Shown here: in pieces, positions 34,101-43,533 of the stretch | How the letters are laid out: every line of letters begins with the position of its first letter | Numbering within the stretch: the first letter of the stretch is position 1 | Assembly (NCBI RefSeq): GCF_003315205.1 | Contig: NZ_QNRR01000004.1 | Span: 62,001 to 126,000 of the forward strand | Source: Roseimicrobium gellanilyticum | GTDB lineage: Bacteria > Verrucomicrobiota > Verrucomicrobiia > Verrucomicrobiales > Verrucomicrobiaceae | Direction: 5' to 3' | DNA length: 64,000 bases | Position numbers and translations under genes: made by a program | The notes under the pieces: generated by a model | The model's input: the letters and a program-made list of their open reading frames with translations, nothing else | Databases searched by the model: none | What the model was told of the DNA's origin: nothing

Positions 34101-34250
34101 AAATGCGGTAGGGATGTGCTCCTGCGCGTCTTGCATTAGATGGGCGGAGGTGGAGCGGAGCTGCGGCACGAAATCGCCTTGCAACGCTGCATTCCCCACC
34201 GCCTCCGCCCGCCATATTCGGACGCGCAGGAGAGCATCCCTACCGCATTT
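34101..34250. repeat. Palindromic element R4 (single copy in window)
   Basis: A 150-base element with 30-base inverted arms (34101-34130 and 34221-34250) differing at only two positions, starting aaatgcggtagggatg. A second nested pair, gggcggagg (near 34142) and cctccgccc (near 34202), sits inside. It occupies the gap between the SIS gene and the SHD1 cytochrome gene; nothing else is seen in this 437-base intergenic stretch. Confidence 0.8.
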
Positions 34251-34349
34251 TCTGATTGAGGGACGCTCACCTTGAAGGGCGAGGCGAACGAAATCGCTGC
34301 AATCTACGGCATAGACCGACTGACTCGCGAAGGGACTCGCGAGCTACGT

Positions 34350-34913
34350 TTAAGGAGCCGCTGCTTCGCGGGCTTGGGCCTGGCTTTCGGGGGCCAGATT
34401 GGCAATCGGGTAACTGATGCGCTGACCGTTGGGCATCTTGAAGATGACATTCTCACCCTCGATGCCGCCGAAGCCGGCGCGGATCTTCCGGCCTTCGGCA
34501 TTGGTCCAGGACATGATGGGCGGCAGCTCCTTCTTGGCCGCGACCTTGGGAGCATCCTTGTCCAGCGGCGCGCCGACGGAGATCCATTCCCGCAGGGTGG
34601 CAATGTCCTTGCTGCTCAGATTCTTGTTCGGCGGCATGTGGTTCTTCGCATCCGGGTTTGCGATGACTTCCAAGAAATGGCTGGAGGCGGGGTCGCCGGG
34701 CTCGATGATGAGGTTCGGGCCGATGTCCTTCTTGAGGCGGGTCTTGTTGTCGAAGACGAAGCCGGCCTTCTCCTTCTTGGCCTCCTCGCTGTGGCACTCG
34801 TAGCAGTGCTCCTTCAGGATGGGCTTCACGTCCTTGTCAAAATCCTTGGCCCCCAGGCAGGGCGCGAGGGTCAGGGTCACAAGGAAGGTGGCAAGGGGGA
34901 ACCGGGGGAGCAT
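34350..34913 (-). CDS. Exported PSCyt1/SHD1-type c-type cytochrome
   Basis: The product is 187 residues from the ATG at 34913, with a signal peptide (FPLATFLVTLTLAPCLG-AKD). It opens with FDKDVKPILKEHCYECHSEE, the planctomycete cytochrome c (PSCyt1) motif with heme site CYECH, then NHMPPNKNLSSKDIATLREWI with the possible Met ligand. After about residue 135 a C-terminal SHD1-like module follows (SWTNAEGRKIRAGFGGIEGE). It is a small periplasmic or membrane-attached electron-transfer protein; in PVC bacteria PSCyt1 usually sits in larger proteins with DUF1549/DUF1553, absent here. Start is divergent from the VC0807-family gene. Confidence 0.88.
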   Translation of the reverse strand: MLPRFPLATFLVTLTLAPCLGAKDFDKDVKPILKEHCYECHSEEAKKEKAGFVFDNKTRLKKDIGPNLIIEPGDPASSHFLEVIANPDAKNHMPPNKNLSSKDIATLREWISVGAPLDKDAPKVAAKKELPPIMSWTNAEGRKIRAGFGGIEGENVIFKMPNGQRISYPIANLAPESQAQAREAAAP

Positions 34914-35011
34914 CGCAGAATACAACGATGCACCCGTGCGAAGCTTAGGCAAATGGTCGTGTGTGGCGCGTCTTCCGCTTGCCAGCGCCCCGGCATGCGG
35001 TTGGTTGCCCC

Positions 35012-35746
35012 GTGACCCAAGCTTCCGCTCCGCATCAGCCCCCGCCCAACCCGCTCCTTGAGATTGCTCTTACCATCATCCTGCCCTCGCTGGTGCTGGA
35101 CAAGCTGAGCACGCCGGAGCGGCTCGGTCCCCTATGGGCGCTGGTGGTGAGCCTCGCGTTTCCGGTTGGCTTCGGCATCTGGTGCTTCATCCAGAAGAAG
35201 GGGTGGAATCTCTTCTCCGTCCTCGGCTTCGTGACCATCCTCATTACCGGCAGCCTGGGTCTGTTGAAGCTGCCCGCCTTCTGGTTCGCGGTGAAGGAGA
35301 GCACCATTCCCATCATCATCGGGCTGGCGTTCCCGTTGAGCCATCGCCTTGGGAAGCCGCTCATCAATGCGCTCATCATGCAGCCGCACGTGATCAATCT
35401 GGAAGCCATGAAGGCGGCGCTGAACACACCGCAGCGTCAGGCCGACTACAAGAAGGCTCTCTTCCGCGCCTCGTGTGAATTGGGCTTGGGCATGCTGGTG
35501 AGTTCCGTTTTGAATTTCTTCCTGGCGATGCATCTCCTCGGAGGCAAGGAGCCCGCGACCGAGGCCTTCATGAAAGGCATGGCCAAGCTCAACTGGATGG
35601 GCATGCTCGTCATCGGCGTGCCCATGATGGTGGTCATGCTGGTCGTGTTCTTCCGCCTGCTGAAGCAGCTAACGCGCATCACCGGATTGGAGCGGGATGA
35701 TTTGATGAATCCCGGGACGACGGTGAGAAGGCAGGTGGGTGGGTGA
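35012..35746 (+). CDS. VC0807 family integral membrane protein
   Basis: The product is 244 residues if the GTG at 35012 is used (an earlier GTG at 34961 is possible; neither has a clear ribosome-binding site). About six transmembrane helices. The core NPLLEIALTIILPSLVLDKL, LGPLWALVVSLAFPVGFGIW and NLFSVLGFVTILITGSLGLL matches the VC0807 family closely, including the inverted repeat of PLWALVVSLAFP and FWFAVKESTIPIIIGLA. The family's function is unknown; a transport role has been proposed for relatives. It is a single gene followed by repeat R2 copy B. Confidence 0.82.
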   Translation: MTQASAPHQPPPNPLLEIALTIILPSLVLDKLSTPERLGPLWALVVSLAFPVGFGIWCFIQKKGWNLFSVLGFVTILITGSLGLLKLPAFWFAVKESTIPIIIGLAFPLSHRLGKPLINALIMQPHVINLEAMKAALNTPQRQADYKKALFRASCELGLGMLVSSVLNFFLAMHLLGGKEPATEAFMKGMAKLNWMGMLVIGVPMMVVMLVVFFRLLKQLTRITGLERDDLMNPGTTVRRQVGG

Positions 35747-35768
35747 AGCGGAGTAAGTGAGCGAGGCG

Positions 35769-35895
35769 ACCTTCTCCTCCGCTCTTTCAGAGCGGCATCT
35801 ATTTCCTGCTTACCTAGGGTGTCGGTCGCCAAGGCTCCCTAACCCTAGGCTGGGCTCCTGCGACCCTTCAGGGCGCGAATGCGAACAGCAATTAC
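35769..35895. repeat. Structured intergenic segment related to R2
   Basis: Directly after the VC0807-family gene lies a stretch with hairpins of the same style as R2: ccgctct-TTC-agagcgg near 35779 and ccctTCaggg near 35874, plus cctagggt near 35813 pairing with accctagg near 35842. It resembles the GAA/TTC-loop repeats common between PVC genes. It lies about 55 bases left of R2 copy B, so the 517-base gap to the next gene is nearly all repeat. Confidence 0.6.
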
Positions 35896-35950
35896 GTTAG
35901 GAGGCAAGGATTCGCGTTGGCGAAACATTGTCATCTAACTTGCAGCCTTT

Positions 35951-36216
35951 TTACGCCGAAGGCGTTGTACATTGTCCAGCCCAAGGTCAGCCTGCGAAGC
36001 AGGCGCCACTTTGGGTGAGATAGACGAAGCGCAGGAACTCTGAAAGAGTTCAACAGAAGGCACTGCCATATCTAGGCTATGGCGGCTATCTCCTTGCAGC
36101 GCTCTTGTGGAACGCTTCCAGCGTTCAGCATCTCGAACTCGGTACCCAAGGTGGCGCTTGCCGCTTCGCGGCGAAGCTTACCTTGGGCTGGACAATGTCT
36201 AACGCCTTCGGCGTAC
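35951..36216. repeat. Palindromic repeat family R2, copy B
   Basis: About 266 bases with ends ttacgccgaaggcgtt and aacgccttcggcgta and the inward tracts gcccaaggt / accttgggc, matching copy A (31171-31424). Internal hairpins differ in stem sequence but keep the GAA/TTC loops: gaactct-GAA-agagttc and gaacgct-TCC-agcgttc-like. The changes in both arms together suggest that the hairpin, not the sequence, is preserved. Confidence 0.85.
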
Positions 36217-36263
36217 CCCTGTAGAGGCCATCGTTTTGTTGAAGATGTTCTAAAAAAGGCCGG

Positions 36264-36755
36264 TCACTTCTGCGTCACCAGCCCATTCAGCAGCCCACCG
36301 ACGCCACCCCCTGCGACACCCCAGGAGCCGGCGTAGGTGTTCTTGTAGAAGAGAACGCGGGCCCAGTAGGTGTTGCCGCCGGGCATGGTGAGATCGACCA
36401 CACTCATCACGGCAGTGTCACCGGCCCAGTTCACCTTTGCAGGGATGGCGATGGGGAAGTCGGCTCCTTTGTATTTCACGCGGGCGTTCACGGTCCACTT
36501 GTCACCCTCCACCTTGGCGACACTGGTGATGTTGTAGGACTCGTTGCGCTCCTCGGTGAGTTCGCCTTCCTTCACGCCGCTCCAGCGGCCGGTGAGGGTG
36601 GCCTCCGTGAGCATCTTGGTGAACTCAGCTTCAAGCTCGGCTTGGGAAGGCGTGGTTGCTGCACCCGCAGGTTTCGCTGTGGTGTCCTGCGAGGGAGCGA
36701 GGGATACACAAGAAAGGGCGAGGCAGACAGCGAGGAAAGGGGAGAGCGTTCTCAT
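36264..36755 (-). CDS. Secreted hypothetical protein
   Basis: The product is 163 residues with a signal peptide (MRTLSPFLAVCLALSCVSLA, cleavage near APS-QD). After a Thr/Ala/Pro-rich linker, the mature part is a small beta-rich domain (LTGRWSGVKEGELTEERNES ... YNITSVAKVEGDKWTVNARV). This pattern of short exported proteins with a strand-rich core is frequent in PVC genomes. The Gly-rich end (VAGGGVGGLLNGLV) is unusual. No function can be given. Confidence 0.75.
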   Translation of the reverse strand: MRTLSPFLAVCLALSCVSLAPSQDTTAKPAGAATTPSQAELEAEFTKMLTEATLTGRWSGVKEGELTEERNESYNITSVAKVEGDKWTVNARVKYKGADFPIAIPAKVNWAGDTAVMSVVDLTMPGGNTYWARVLFYKNTYAGSWGVAGGGVGGLLNGLVTQK

Positions 36756-36927
36756 GGAATTGGAAGTCAGCAGGTCAACAGGAGTACGGTGCTACTGGTG
36801 TATTCGAACGTCGCGACTGGCGGATTGTTTCTGACGCTGTGTTGATGATCGCTGGTTCTCTGAAGCTGACGATTTACGAAGTCCATCTCGCAGAGTAGGT
36901 GTGTCAGGACTAGAAAGCGGCGTGATA

Positions 36928-37165
36928 CACACGACAGATTCGGACGCTGTGACGCGAAGCGTCCCTGGACTGCGCGCAGCCCTGCTGCCGCTTTCCAGAG
37001 TCCACAGCCTGCTGTGGCGATGGTGACACTCGCTTGCAAGGTGACGCATCCTGAGAAGCTTGGCGACTGCGTCGCGGTGAAGCGCGCAGCAGGCTGCGCT
37101 CAGGGAAAGCGGCAGCAGGGCTGCGCGCAGTCCAAGGTGGCTTCGCCACACAAGTGTCCCCATGG
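36928..37165. repeat. Palindromic repeat family R1, copy 2
   Basis: About 238 bases with inverted ends (left gctgtgacgcgaagcgtcc; right end changed to tccaaggtggcttcgccaca). The arm hairpins read gcgcGCAGccctGCTGccgc-like, so stems differ from copy 1 while the fold is kept. It lies between the secreted protein gene and tpiA, directly left of the tpiA terminator. The rest of the 519-base gap is otherwise empty. Confidence 0.85.
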
Positions 37166-37195
37166 GCGCGGTGGTGAGTTCATTGGAAGACACCA

Positions 37196-37226
37196 AAAGA
37201 AAAACGGCAGGTCCTGCGACCTGCCA
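37196..37226 (-). terminator. Rho-independent terminator of tpiA
   Basis: Arms ggcaggt (37206-37212) and acctgcc (37219-37225) form a 7-bp stem; on the minus strand it is followed by a T-rich tract (complement of 37196-37204). It lies about 50 bases after the tpiA stop. Confidence 0.8.
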
Positions 37227-37274
37227 TTCGTCATGACCGCCGGGGCCCGGCGGACTACTTTCTAAATTCGCTGC

Positions 37275-38078
37275 TTACGCGCCGCGGGGCTCGGTCACGT
37301 GATTGCTGCAGGCTTTCACGATTTCGTAGAAGCTGCCGCTTTCGAGGCTTGCGCCGCCCACGAGGGCGCCGTCCACGTCGGGCTGGGAGATGAGCTCAGC
37401 CATGTTGCTGGGCTTCACGCTGCCACCGTACTGGATGCGGATTTTGCGGGCGGTGTCTTCGTCGAACATTTCGCCGAGCACCTTGCGGATGAAGGCGTGT
37501 GCCTCCTGCGCCTGCTCCGGGGAGGCGGTGCGGCCGGTGCCGATAGCCCACACGGGTTCGTAGGCGATGACCACGTCCAGCAGACGGCGGGAGCCCACGT
37601 TGGCGAGGCTCTCGCGGGTCTGGGATTCGAGCACCTGCTCAATCTTGCCGGCATCGCGCTCTTCCAGCGTCTCACCCACGCAGAGGATGGGGTGGATGCG
37701 CGCCTCAAGGGCGGCGAGGAGCTTGGCGTTCACAATCGCGTTCGTCTCGCCATACATGGCGCGGCGCTCGCTGTGACCGACGATGACGTGACGCACGCCG
37801 CACTCCTTGAGCATCACCGCGCTGATTTCACCCGTGTAGGCGCCACCGGCGTGCTGGCTCATGTTTTGCGCACCGAGCTCCACGGTCTCCGAGCGGCCAC
37901 CCTGGATGAGCTCCTGTGCCTTCGGCAGGGAGAGATAGGGAGGCACAATCACCACCTGCACGCCCGTCTTCTCAGGAAGGACGCGGAGAAAGGAACGCAG
38001 AAACTTCTCCGTCTCGGACGGAGGATTGTTCATCTTCCAGTTGGCGGCGACAATCGGTTTGCGGAATACAGGGAGCAT
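37275..38078 (-). CDS. tpiA: Triosephosphate isomerase
   Basis: The product is 267 residues. All catalytic parts of the TIM barrel are present: AANWKMNN with the active-site Lys, VIVGHSERRAM with the His, VVIAYEPVWAIGTGRTAS with the Glu and flexible loop 6, and RIQYGGSVKPSN and GALVGGASL binding phosphate. It interconverts dihydroxyacetone phosphate and glyceraldehyde-3-phosphate. It follows pgk 88 bases downstream in the same direction, giving a glycolytic pgk-tpiA unit closed by a terminator; gapA is not adjacent. Confidence 0.98.
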   Translation of the reverse strand: MLPVFRKPIVAANWKMNNPPSETEKFLRSFLRVLPEKTGVQVVIVPPYLSLPKAQELIQGGRSETVELGAQNMSQHAGGAYTGEISAVMLKECGVRHVIVGHSERRAMYGETNAIVNAKLLAALEARIHPILCVGETLEERDAGKIEQVLESQTRESLANVGSRRLLDVVIAYEPVWAIGTGRTASPEQAQEAHAFIRKVLGEMFDEDTARKIRIQYGGSVKPSNMAELISQPDVDGALVGGASLESGSFYEIVKACSNHVTEPRGA

Positions 38079-38166
38079 TTGGGGGCTGGAGTAGGCGGGT
38101 CTGCAGTATCAGAAAATCGTCAATCAGTCGGCAAGAAAAAAGGTGCTGATGGGGAAGTGAATATAG

Positions 38167-39381
38167 TTATTTGTCCTGTAGCGCAGCAACTCCGGGCAGT
38201 TCTTTGCCCTCCAGTAGTTCGAGGCTCGCCCCGCCGCCGGTCGAGATGAAAGTGACCTTGTTTGCCACGCCGGCCTTTTTCACGGCCTTCACGCTGTCGC
38301 CGCCGCCAATGATGGTCTTGGCGCCGGAGTTCGCGGCCACGGCCTCGGCGATGTCAAAGGTGCCCTTGGCAGACGTCTTGATTTCGAAGACCCCCATGGG
38401 GCCGTTCCACACCACGGTCTTGGCCTTGGAAACCTCTTCCGCGAAGAGCTTTACGGATTCCGGACCGATGTCCACGCCTTCCCAGCCGTCCGGGATGCTC
38501 TCGTTCACGCCGGTGTACTTGGTCTCGCCGAGCTTCTTGGCGTCGAAGTCGAAGGCGTCCGTAATGAGGGCGTCCACGGGGATGAGGAGCTTCACGCCGT
38601 TCTTCTTCGCCTTGTCGATGGCGGCCTGTGCGATCGGTTCCCAGTCAGGCTTGTACAGGCTCTTGCCGATGGAGATGCCCTGCACCAGCTTGCGGAAGGT
38701 GTAGGCCATGCCGCCGCCGATGATGATGGTGTCCGCCTTGTCGAGCAGGCGGTTGATGACCTCGATCTTGTCATTCACCTTGGCGCCGCCGAGGATCACC
38801 ACGAAGGGGCGCTCGGGGTTCTCCAGCTCGTCGTGCAGGTAGGCCAGCTCCTTCTCCATGAGGAGGCCGGAGACGGCGGGAAGGAAATCAGCCACACCGG
38901 CGGTGGAGCTGTGGGCGCGGTGGGCAGAGCCGAAGGCGTCGTTCACATACACCTCAGCCAGCTCGGAGAGGGACTTGGCCAGGGCGGCGTCGTTCTTCTC
39001 TTCTCCAGCGTGGAAGCGCACGTTCTCCAGCACCAGGACTTCGCCGTCCTTGAGGGCGAGCGCCTTGGACTTGGCTTCGTTGCCGATGCAGTCATCCGCG
39101 AAGGCGACGGGCTTTCCGAGAAGGTCGGAAAGCTTGGCGACGGCGGGCTTGAGGGACTGCTTGGGGTCCGGCTTGCCCTTCGGGCGGCCGAGGTGGCTGG
39201 CGAGAATGACGCGTGCGCCCTTCTCGATGAGGTAGTTCAGGGTGGGGAGCGTCTCCTTGATGCGAGTGTCGTCCGTCACCACCATGGCACCATCTTTCTC
39301 TTCAAGAGGCACATTGAAGTCCACGCGCACGAGGACGCGCTTGCCAGAAATGTCGATGTCGCGGATGGTCTTCTTGGGCAT
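38167..39381 (-). CDS. pgk: Phosphoglycerate kinase
   Basis: The product is 404 residues from the ATG at 39381. It has [17 protein letters not shown] at the start, substrate-binding [47 protein letters not shown], and the nucleotide-binding C-terminal [13 protein letters not shown] with [16 protein letters not shown]. It catalyses ATP formation from 1,3-bisphosphoglycerate in the cytoplasm. First gene of a pgk-tpiA unit and divergent from dnaE, with 172 bases between them. Confidence 0.98.
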   Translation of the reverse strand: MPKKTIRDIDISGKRVLVRVDFNVPLEEKDGAMVVTDDTRIKETLPTLNYLIEKGARVILASHLGRPKGKPDPKQSLKPAVAKLSDLLGKPVAFADDCIGNEAKSKALALKDGEVLVLENVRFHAGEEKNDAALAKSLSELAEVYVNDAFGSAHRAHSSTAGVADFLPAVSGLLMEKELAYLHDELENPERPFVVILGGAKVNDKIEVINRLLDKADTIIIGGGMAYTFRKLVQGISIGKSLYKPDWEPIAQAAIDKAKKNGVKLLIPVDALITDAFDFDAKKLGETKYTGVNESIPDGWEGVDIGPESVKLFAEEVSKAKTVVWNGPMGVFEIKTSAKGTFDIAEAVAANSGAKTIIGGGDSVKAVKKAGVANKVTFISTGGGASLELLEGKELPGVAALQDK

Positions 39382-39553
39382 GGGGAAAGTGGGTTGGAAG
39401 GGCAGGCAAAAAGCCAGCAAGTTGCGGGCCGTCCAGCGGAAAGTTGTCCTCGTACGTAGAAACCCATAGAATCGTGTCTGGTGGCTCTAAAAAGTCCTTT
39501 GGCCCACCACCTTGCATTCGCATTTAGCCTGCCCTATCGCACCTTCCTCACAC

Positions 39554-42500
39554 ATGCCTGAATCCTTTGTTCATCTTCATTTGCACACGGAATACTCGAT
39601 GCTCGATGGGGCAGTGCGGATTCCGGACCTGATGAAGCGGGTCAAAGCGCTCGGGATGACCGCCGTGGCCATGACGGACCATGGCAATCTCTTTGGAGCC
39701 ATTGAGTTCTACCAAGCCTGCCAAAAGGCGGGGATCAAAGCCATCATTGGCTGCGAAATCTACCTGGCCCCGGGGAGCATGGAGGACAAGAAGGAGGTGA
39801 CAGGGCGAAAGCGCTCCTCCCACCTCACCCTGCTGGCGGAAACGAATGAAGGCTACGCCAATCTGGTGAAGCTGGTGACCAGTGGCCACCTCGAGGGCCT
39901 GTATCAGAGCGAACCGCGTGTGGACAAGAAGCTCCTCGCCAAGCATGCCAAGGGACTCATCTGCCTGAGCGGCTGCCTGAACGGCGAGATCAATGAATTC
40001 ATCCTCTCCGATCGTGAGGATGAGGCGCGCAAGAGTGTGGTGGAACTCCGCGACATCTTCGGTGCGGATAATTTCTTCCTGGAAATGCACAATCACGGCA
40101 GCTCCCAGCAGCATACCTGCATGGTGAAGCTGGCGGAGTTCGCAAAGGAGTTTGGGCTCAAGACTGTGGCTGCGAATGATGTGCACTTCCTGAACAAGGA
40201 GGACCATGAGGCACACGATGTGATGATCTGCATTGGCGAAGGCGCCAACGTGCATGACGAAAAGCGGAAACACTACTCGCCAGAGGTCTATCTGAAGACG
40301 GCGGAGCAGATGTACGAGCTCTTCGAAGGATTCGAGGATGCGTGTCGCAACACGCTGGAGATCGCGGAGCGCTGCAACGTGACCATGAAGCTCGACTCCG
40401 CGAGCATTGAGAAGTATCCGCAGTTCCAGCCTCCAAATGGGATCGACCGGAATGACTACCTGCGTGATCTGAGCCTCAAGGGGCTGGCGACGCGCTACGG
40501 CGCGGAGCGCGCCGAGAATGATACCGCGCTGCGTGAGCGCCTGGACTACGAGCTGGGCATCATGTCGAAGATGAACTTCACCAGCTACTTCCTGATTGTC
40601 TGGGACTTCATCAACTGGGCGAAGGAGCACGGCATTCCCGTAGGACCGGGCCGTGGCTCGGCGGCAGGCTCACTGGTCGCGTATTGCCTGGGCATCACGG
40701 ATATCTGCCCGCTGCAGTTCGGACTCATCTTCGAGCGCTTCCTGAATCCTGAGCGTAAGTCACCGCCTGACGTCGACATCGACTTCTGCCAGACGCGACG
40801 CCCGGAGGTGATCGACTACGTGCGGCACCACTACGGGATGCGCAGCGTGAGCCACATCATCACCTTCGGCACCATGGGCGCGAAGAGTGTGATCCGCGAC
40901 GTGGGTCGCGTGCTGGGCATGAGCTACGGGGATGCGGACCGCATTTCCAAGATGATTCCCGCTGAGCTGAACATCACGCTCGAGGATGCGGTGGAAAAGA
41001 ATCCCGAGCTGAAGAAGGCCATCGCGGAGGAGTCCGCCACACAGCAGCTCTGGCAGTACGCCACCTTCCTGGAAGGCATGACGCGCAACGCCGGCATCCA
41101 CGCGGCGGGTATCGTTATCGGGGACCAGCCGCTGGACAACTTCATCCCGCTGACGCTCGGCGCCGCGGAGGAAGTGGTGGCCCAGTTCGCCATGGGCCCG
41201 CTCACGGATGTGGGCATGTTGAAGATGGACTTCCTGGGGCTGAAGACCCTCAGTGTGATCCATGATGCGGTGCAGTTCGTGCGCCTGCGATTCCCGGACT
41301 TCAAAGTCGAGGAGGCTCCACTCGACGACCTGAACACTTACAAGCTTCTGCACAAGGGCGAGACGGTCGCCGTGTTCCAGATGGAATCTGGAGGCATGTC
41401 CAACACGTGCAAGCAGCTCGAGCCGGACCGCATCGAGGAAATCATCGCCTTGCTCGCGCTCTACCGTCCGGGCCCGATGGACCTCATCCCGGACTTCATC
41501 AAGCGTAAAAAGGGTGAGCAGAAGGTGGAGTATCTCCACCCGCTGCTGGAGGACGTCAGCAAGGAAACGTACGGCATTCTGATCTACCAGGAGCAGGTGC
41601 AGAAGGCTGCCAACCTCCTCGCCGGCTATACCCTCGGTGCTGCGGACGAACTGCGCCGCGCCATGGGTAAGAAGGATGAGAAGAAGATGGCCCAGCAGCG
41701 AGCCATCTTCGTGGAGGGCTGTGGCAAGACGGTGGGCATCAGCGACCGCAAGGCGAACGACATCTTCGACCTCCTGGCGAAGTTCGCAGGATACGGCTTC
41801 AACAAGTCGCACTCCGCTGCGTACGGGATCGTCACCTACCGCACCGCCTTCCTGAAGGCGAACTACCCCGTGGAATTCATGGCAGCGGTGCTGTCCTATG
41901 AAGTCAACAACACGGACAAGATCTCCAGCTTCGTCTCCGAGTGCCAGCGCATGGGCATGACCATCCTGCCGCCGGACGTGAACAAGAGTGCGCTGAAGTT
42001 CGCCCCCGAGTGCATCGGCGACAGCACGGTACCGGAGGCCATCCGCTTCGGTCTCTCTGCCGTGAAGAACGTGGGCGAGGGCGCGATGTCCCAGGCGGTG
42101 GAAGAGCGCAAGAAGAACGGGCCCTACAAGAGCCTGGAGGATTTCTGCCAGCGACTTGACTCGCGCGCGATCAACAAGCGGCTCATGGAAGCGCTCATCA
42201 AGGTGGGCGCCTTTGACTTCACCAAGGAGGATCGCGCGGCGATGTTTGCCCGCATCGACCAGGTGCTCTCAGCGGCCGCTTCGCGGCAGAAGGAGCGCCG
42301 CGCCGGCGTGGTGAGTCTCTTTGGCGACGATGACATGGGCGCCACCCGCAACACGGTGACGGCAGCGCAGAAGCCGAAACCGTGGACGAAAGAAGAGGTG
42401 ATGGCCTTTGAGAAGGAATTGCTGGGTTTCTTTGTCTCCGGTCACCCGCTCGACAAGTATCGCTACGTCTTCGAAAAGGACAATGTGACGCGTGTCATGG

Positions 42501-43060
42501 ACCTGCAGGAGATGAAGCAGGAGAAGCAGAAGGTCTTCTGCGCGGGCACCATCGAGCGCCTGGAAATCAAGTTTACCAAGAAGGACAACCGCGCTTTCGC
42601 CACCTTCGCTCTGGAAGACTTCACCGGCTCGGTGGAGTGCATCGCGTGGAATGACACCTACGAGAAGTTCAAAGACATCATGGTCTCCGGCGCCGCCGTG
42701 GGCATCCGCGCTCGCACGGAGAAGGACAATCGCAGCGACGCGATTCGATTGACAGCTCAGGAAATCAAGCCGCTCAAGCCGGCCAGGGAACCGAAGGAAG
42801 GCGCGAAGCCGAAGAACGGCAATGGCAACGGCAAGCTCTCCACCAACGGCATGCTGGTGCTGCGGTTGAACTCCGCGGACCACAGTGAGCAGGATTTGGA
42901 GGAGATCTTCGGCATCATCAAAGCGCATCCGGGGAATACCAAGGTGCAGTTCCGCATCGCCGTGGCCAGCGGACGTGAAGCGGTGTTGAATGCCGGGAAG
43001 GAGTACAGCGTGGAACTGAGCGACGAGGTGCGCGAGGACCTGCAGGAGTGGGTGGGGTGA
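39554..43060 (+). CDS. dnaE: DNA polymerase III alpha subunit
   Basis: The product is 1168 residues from the ATG at 39554, typical for DnaE1. The PHP domain starts with FVHLHLHTEYSMLDGAVRI. The palm carries PDVDIDFCQTRR with the catalytic Asp residues, preceded by GPGRGSAAGSLVAYCLG. Thumb and fingers continue with GYGFNKSHSAAYGIVTY, followed by the helix-hairpin-helix region and the OB fold (VFCAGTIERLEI ... ATFALEDFTGSVECIAW). It is the replicative polymerase catalytic subunit. No frameshift is seen. It stands alone, with palindromic element R3 beyond its stop. Confidence 0.98.
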   Translation: MPESFVHLHLHTEYSMLDGAVRIPDLMKRVKALGMTAVAMTDHGNLFGAIEFYQACQKAGIKAIIGCEIYLAPGSMEDKKEVTGRKRSSHLTLLAETNEGYANLVKLVTSGHLEGLYQSEPRVDKKLLAKHAKGLICLSGCLNGEINEFILSDREDEARKSVVELRDIFGADNFFLEMHNHGSSQQHTCMVKLAEFAKEFGLKTVAANDVHFLNKEDHEAHDVMICIGEGANVHDEKRKHYSPEVYLKTAEQMYELFEGFEDACRNTLEIAERCNVTMKLDSASIEKYPQFQPPNGIDRNDYLRDLSLKGLATRYGAERAENDTALRERLDYELGIMSKMNFTSYFLIVWDFINWAKEHGIPVGPGRGSAAGSLVAYCLGITDICPLQFGLIFERFLNPERKSPPDVDIDFCQTRRPEVIDYVRHHYGMRSVSHIITFGTMGAKSVIRDVGRVLGMSYGDADRISKMIPAELNITLEDAVEKNPELKKAIAEESATQQLWQYATFLEGMTRNAGIHAAGIVIGDQPLDNFIPLTLGAAEEVVAQFAMGPLTDVGMLKMDFLGLKTLSVIHDAVQFVRLRFPDFKVEEAPLDDLNTYKLLHKGETVAVFQMESGGMSNTCKQLEPDRIEEIIALLALYRPGPMDLIPDFIKRKKGEQKVEYLHPLLEDVSKETYGILIYQEQVQKAANLLAGYTLGAADELRRAMGKKDEKKMAQQRAIFVEGCGKTVGISDRKANDIFDLLAKFAGYGFNKSHSAAYGIVTYRTAFLKANYPVEFMAAVLSYEVNNTDKISSFVSECQRMGMTILPPDVNKSALKFAPECIGDSTVPEAIRFGLSAVKNVGEGAMSQAVEERKKNGPYKSLEDFCQRLDSRAINKRLMEALIKVGAFDFTKEDRAAMFARIDQVLSAAASRQKERRAGVVSLFGDDDMGATRNTVTAAQKPKPWTKEEVMAFEKELLGFFVSGHPLDKYRYVFEKDNVTRVMDLQEMKQEKQKVFCAGTIERLEIKFTKKDNRAFATFALEDFTGSVECIAWNDTYEKFKDIMVSGAAVGIRARTEKDNRSDAIRLTAQEIKPLKPAREPKEGAKPKNGNGNGKLSTNGMLVLRLNSADHSEQDLEEIFGIIKAHPGNTKVQFRIAVASGREAVLNAGKEYSVELSDEVREDLQEWVG

Positions 43061-43134
43061 TGGTGGTCCGCACACTCCGCGTGCGGGCGTGTGACAGGGG
43101 AATGCGGCTGTCGTATTTTCCAGGAGTTGGATCT

Positions 43135-43358
43135 GCGCTTTGCGTCTTGGAGTGCGGTGGCAAGCGCTAAGGCGCGACACCGCTTTGAACGAAGAGACGC
43201 AATATCCCGACACCCGTTTTTCGCTCAAACTCCCCAGACCTTCTGAAAGTCCGGCATCAGGATTCTTGGTGAGTTTCACCAGTTTGGAGCCTGCTCAAAC
43301 TCCGCTCAAAGCGGTGTCGCGCTTGAAGCTTGCCACCGCACTCCAAGACGCAAAGCGC
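43135..43358. repeat. Palindromic element R3 (single copy in window)
   Basis: A 224-base element between dnaE and argA with arms of about 53 bases (43135-43188 and 43306-43358) that are nearly identical when one is reverse-complemented; the first 31 bases of each arm agree exactly, starting gcgctttgcgtcttggagtg. The centre is unrelated spacer. No coding potential. The remaining 250 bases of the 473-base gap show no other feature. Confidence 0.88.
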
Positions 43359-43533
43359 TCCGTTACGTGCATCCTTCAGTTCGTCGCCGTCGCTGCCGCC
43401 GCATCATAGAAGGACTGACGCTCAAACCACCACAGGTTCCCATTGAGCAACAAGGGAGAAGCAGTACTGTGGTGTTTCACATTCGCATTCCACCTTTCTC
43501 AACCCCACCCAGCGACCACGTTCCGCTCCCTCA

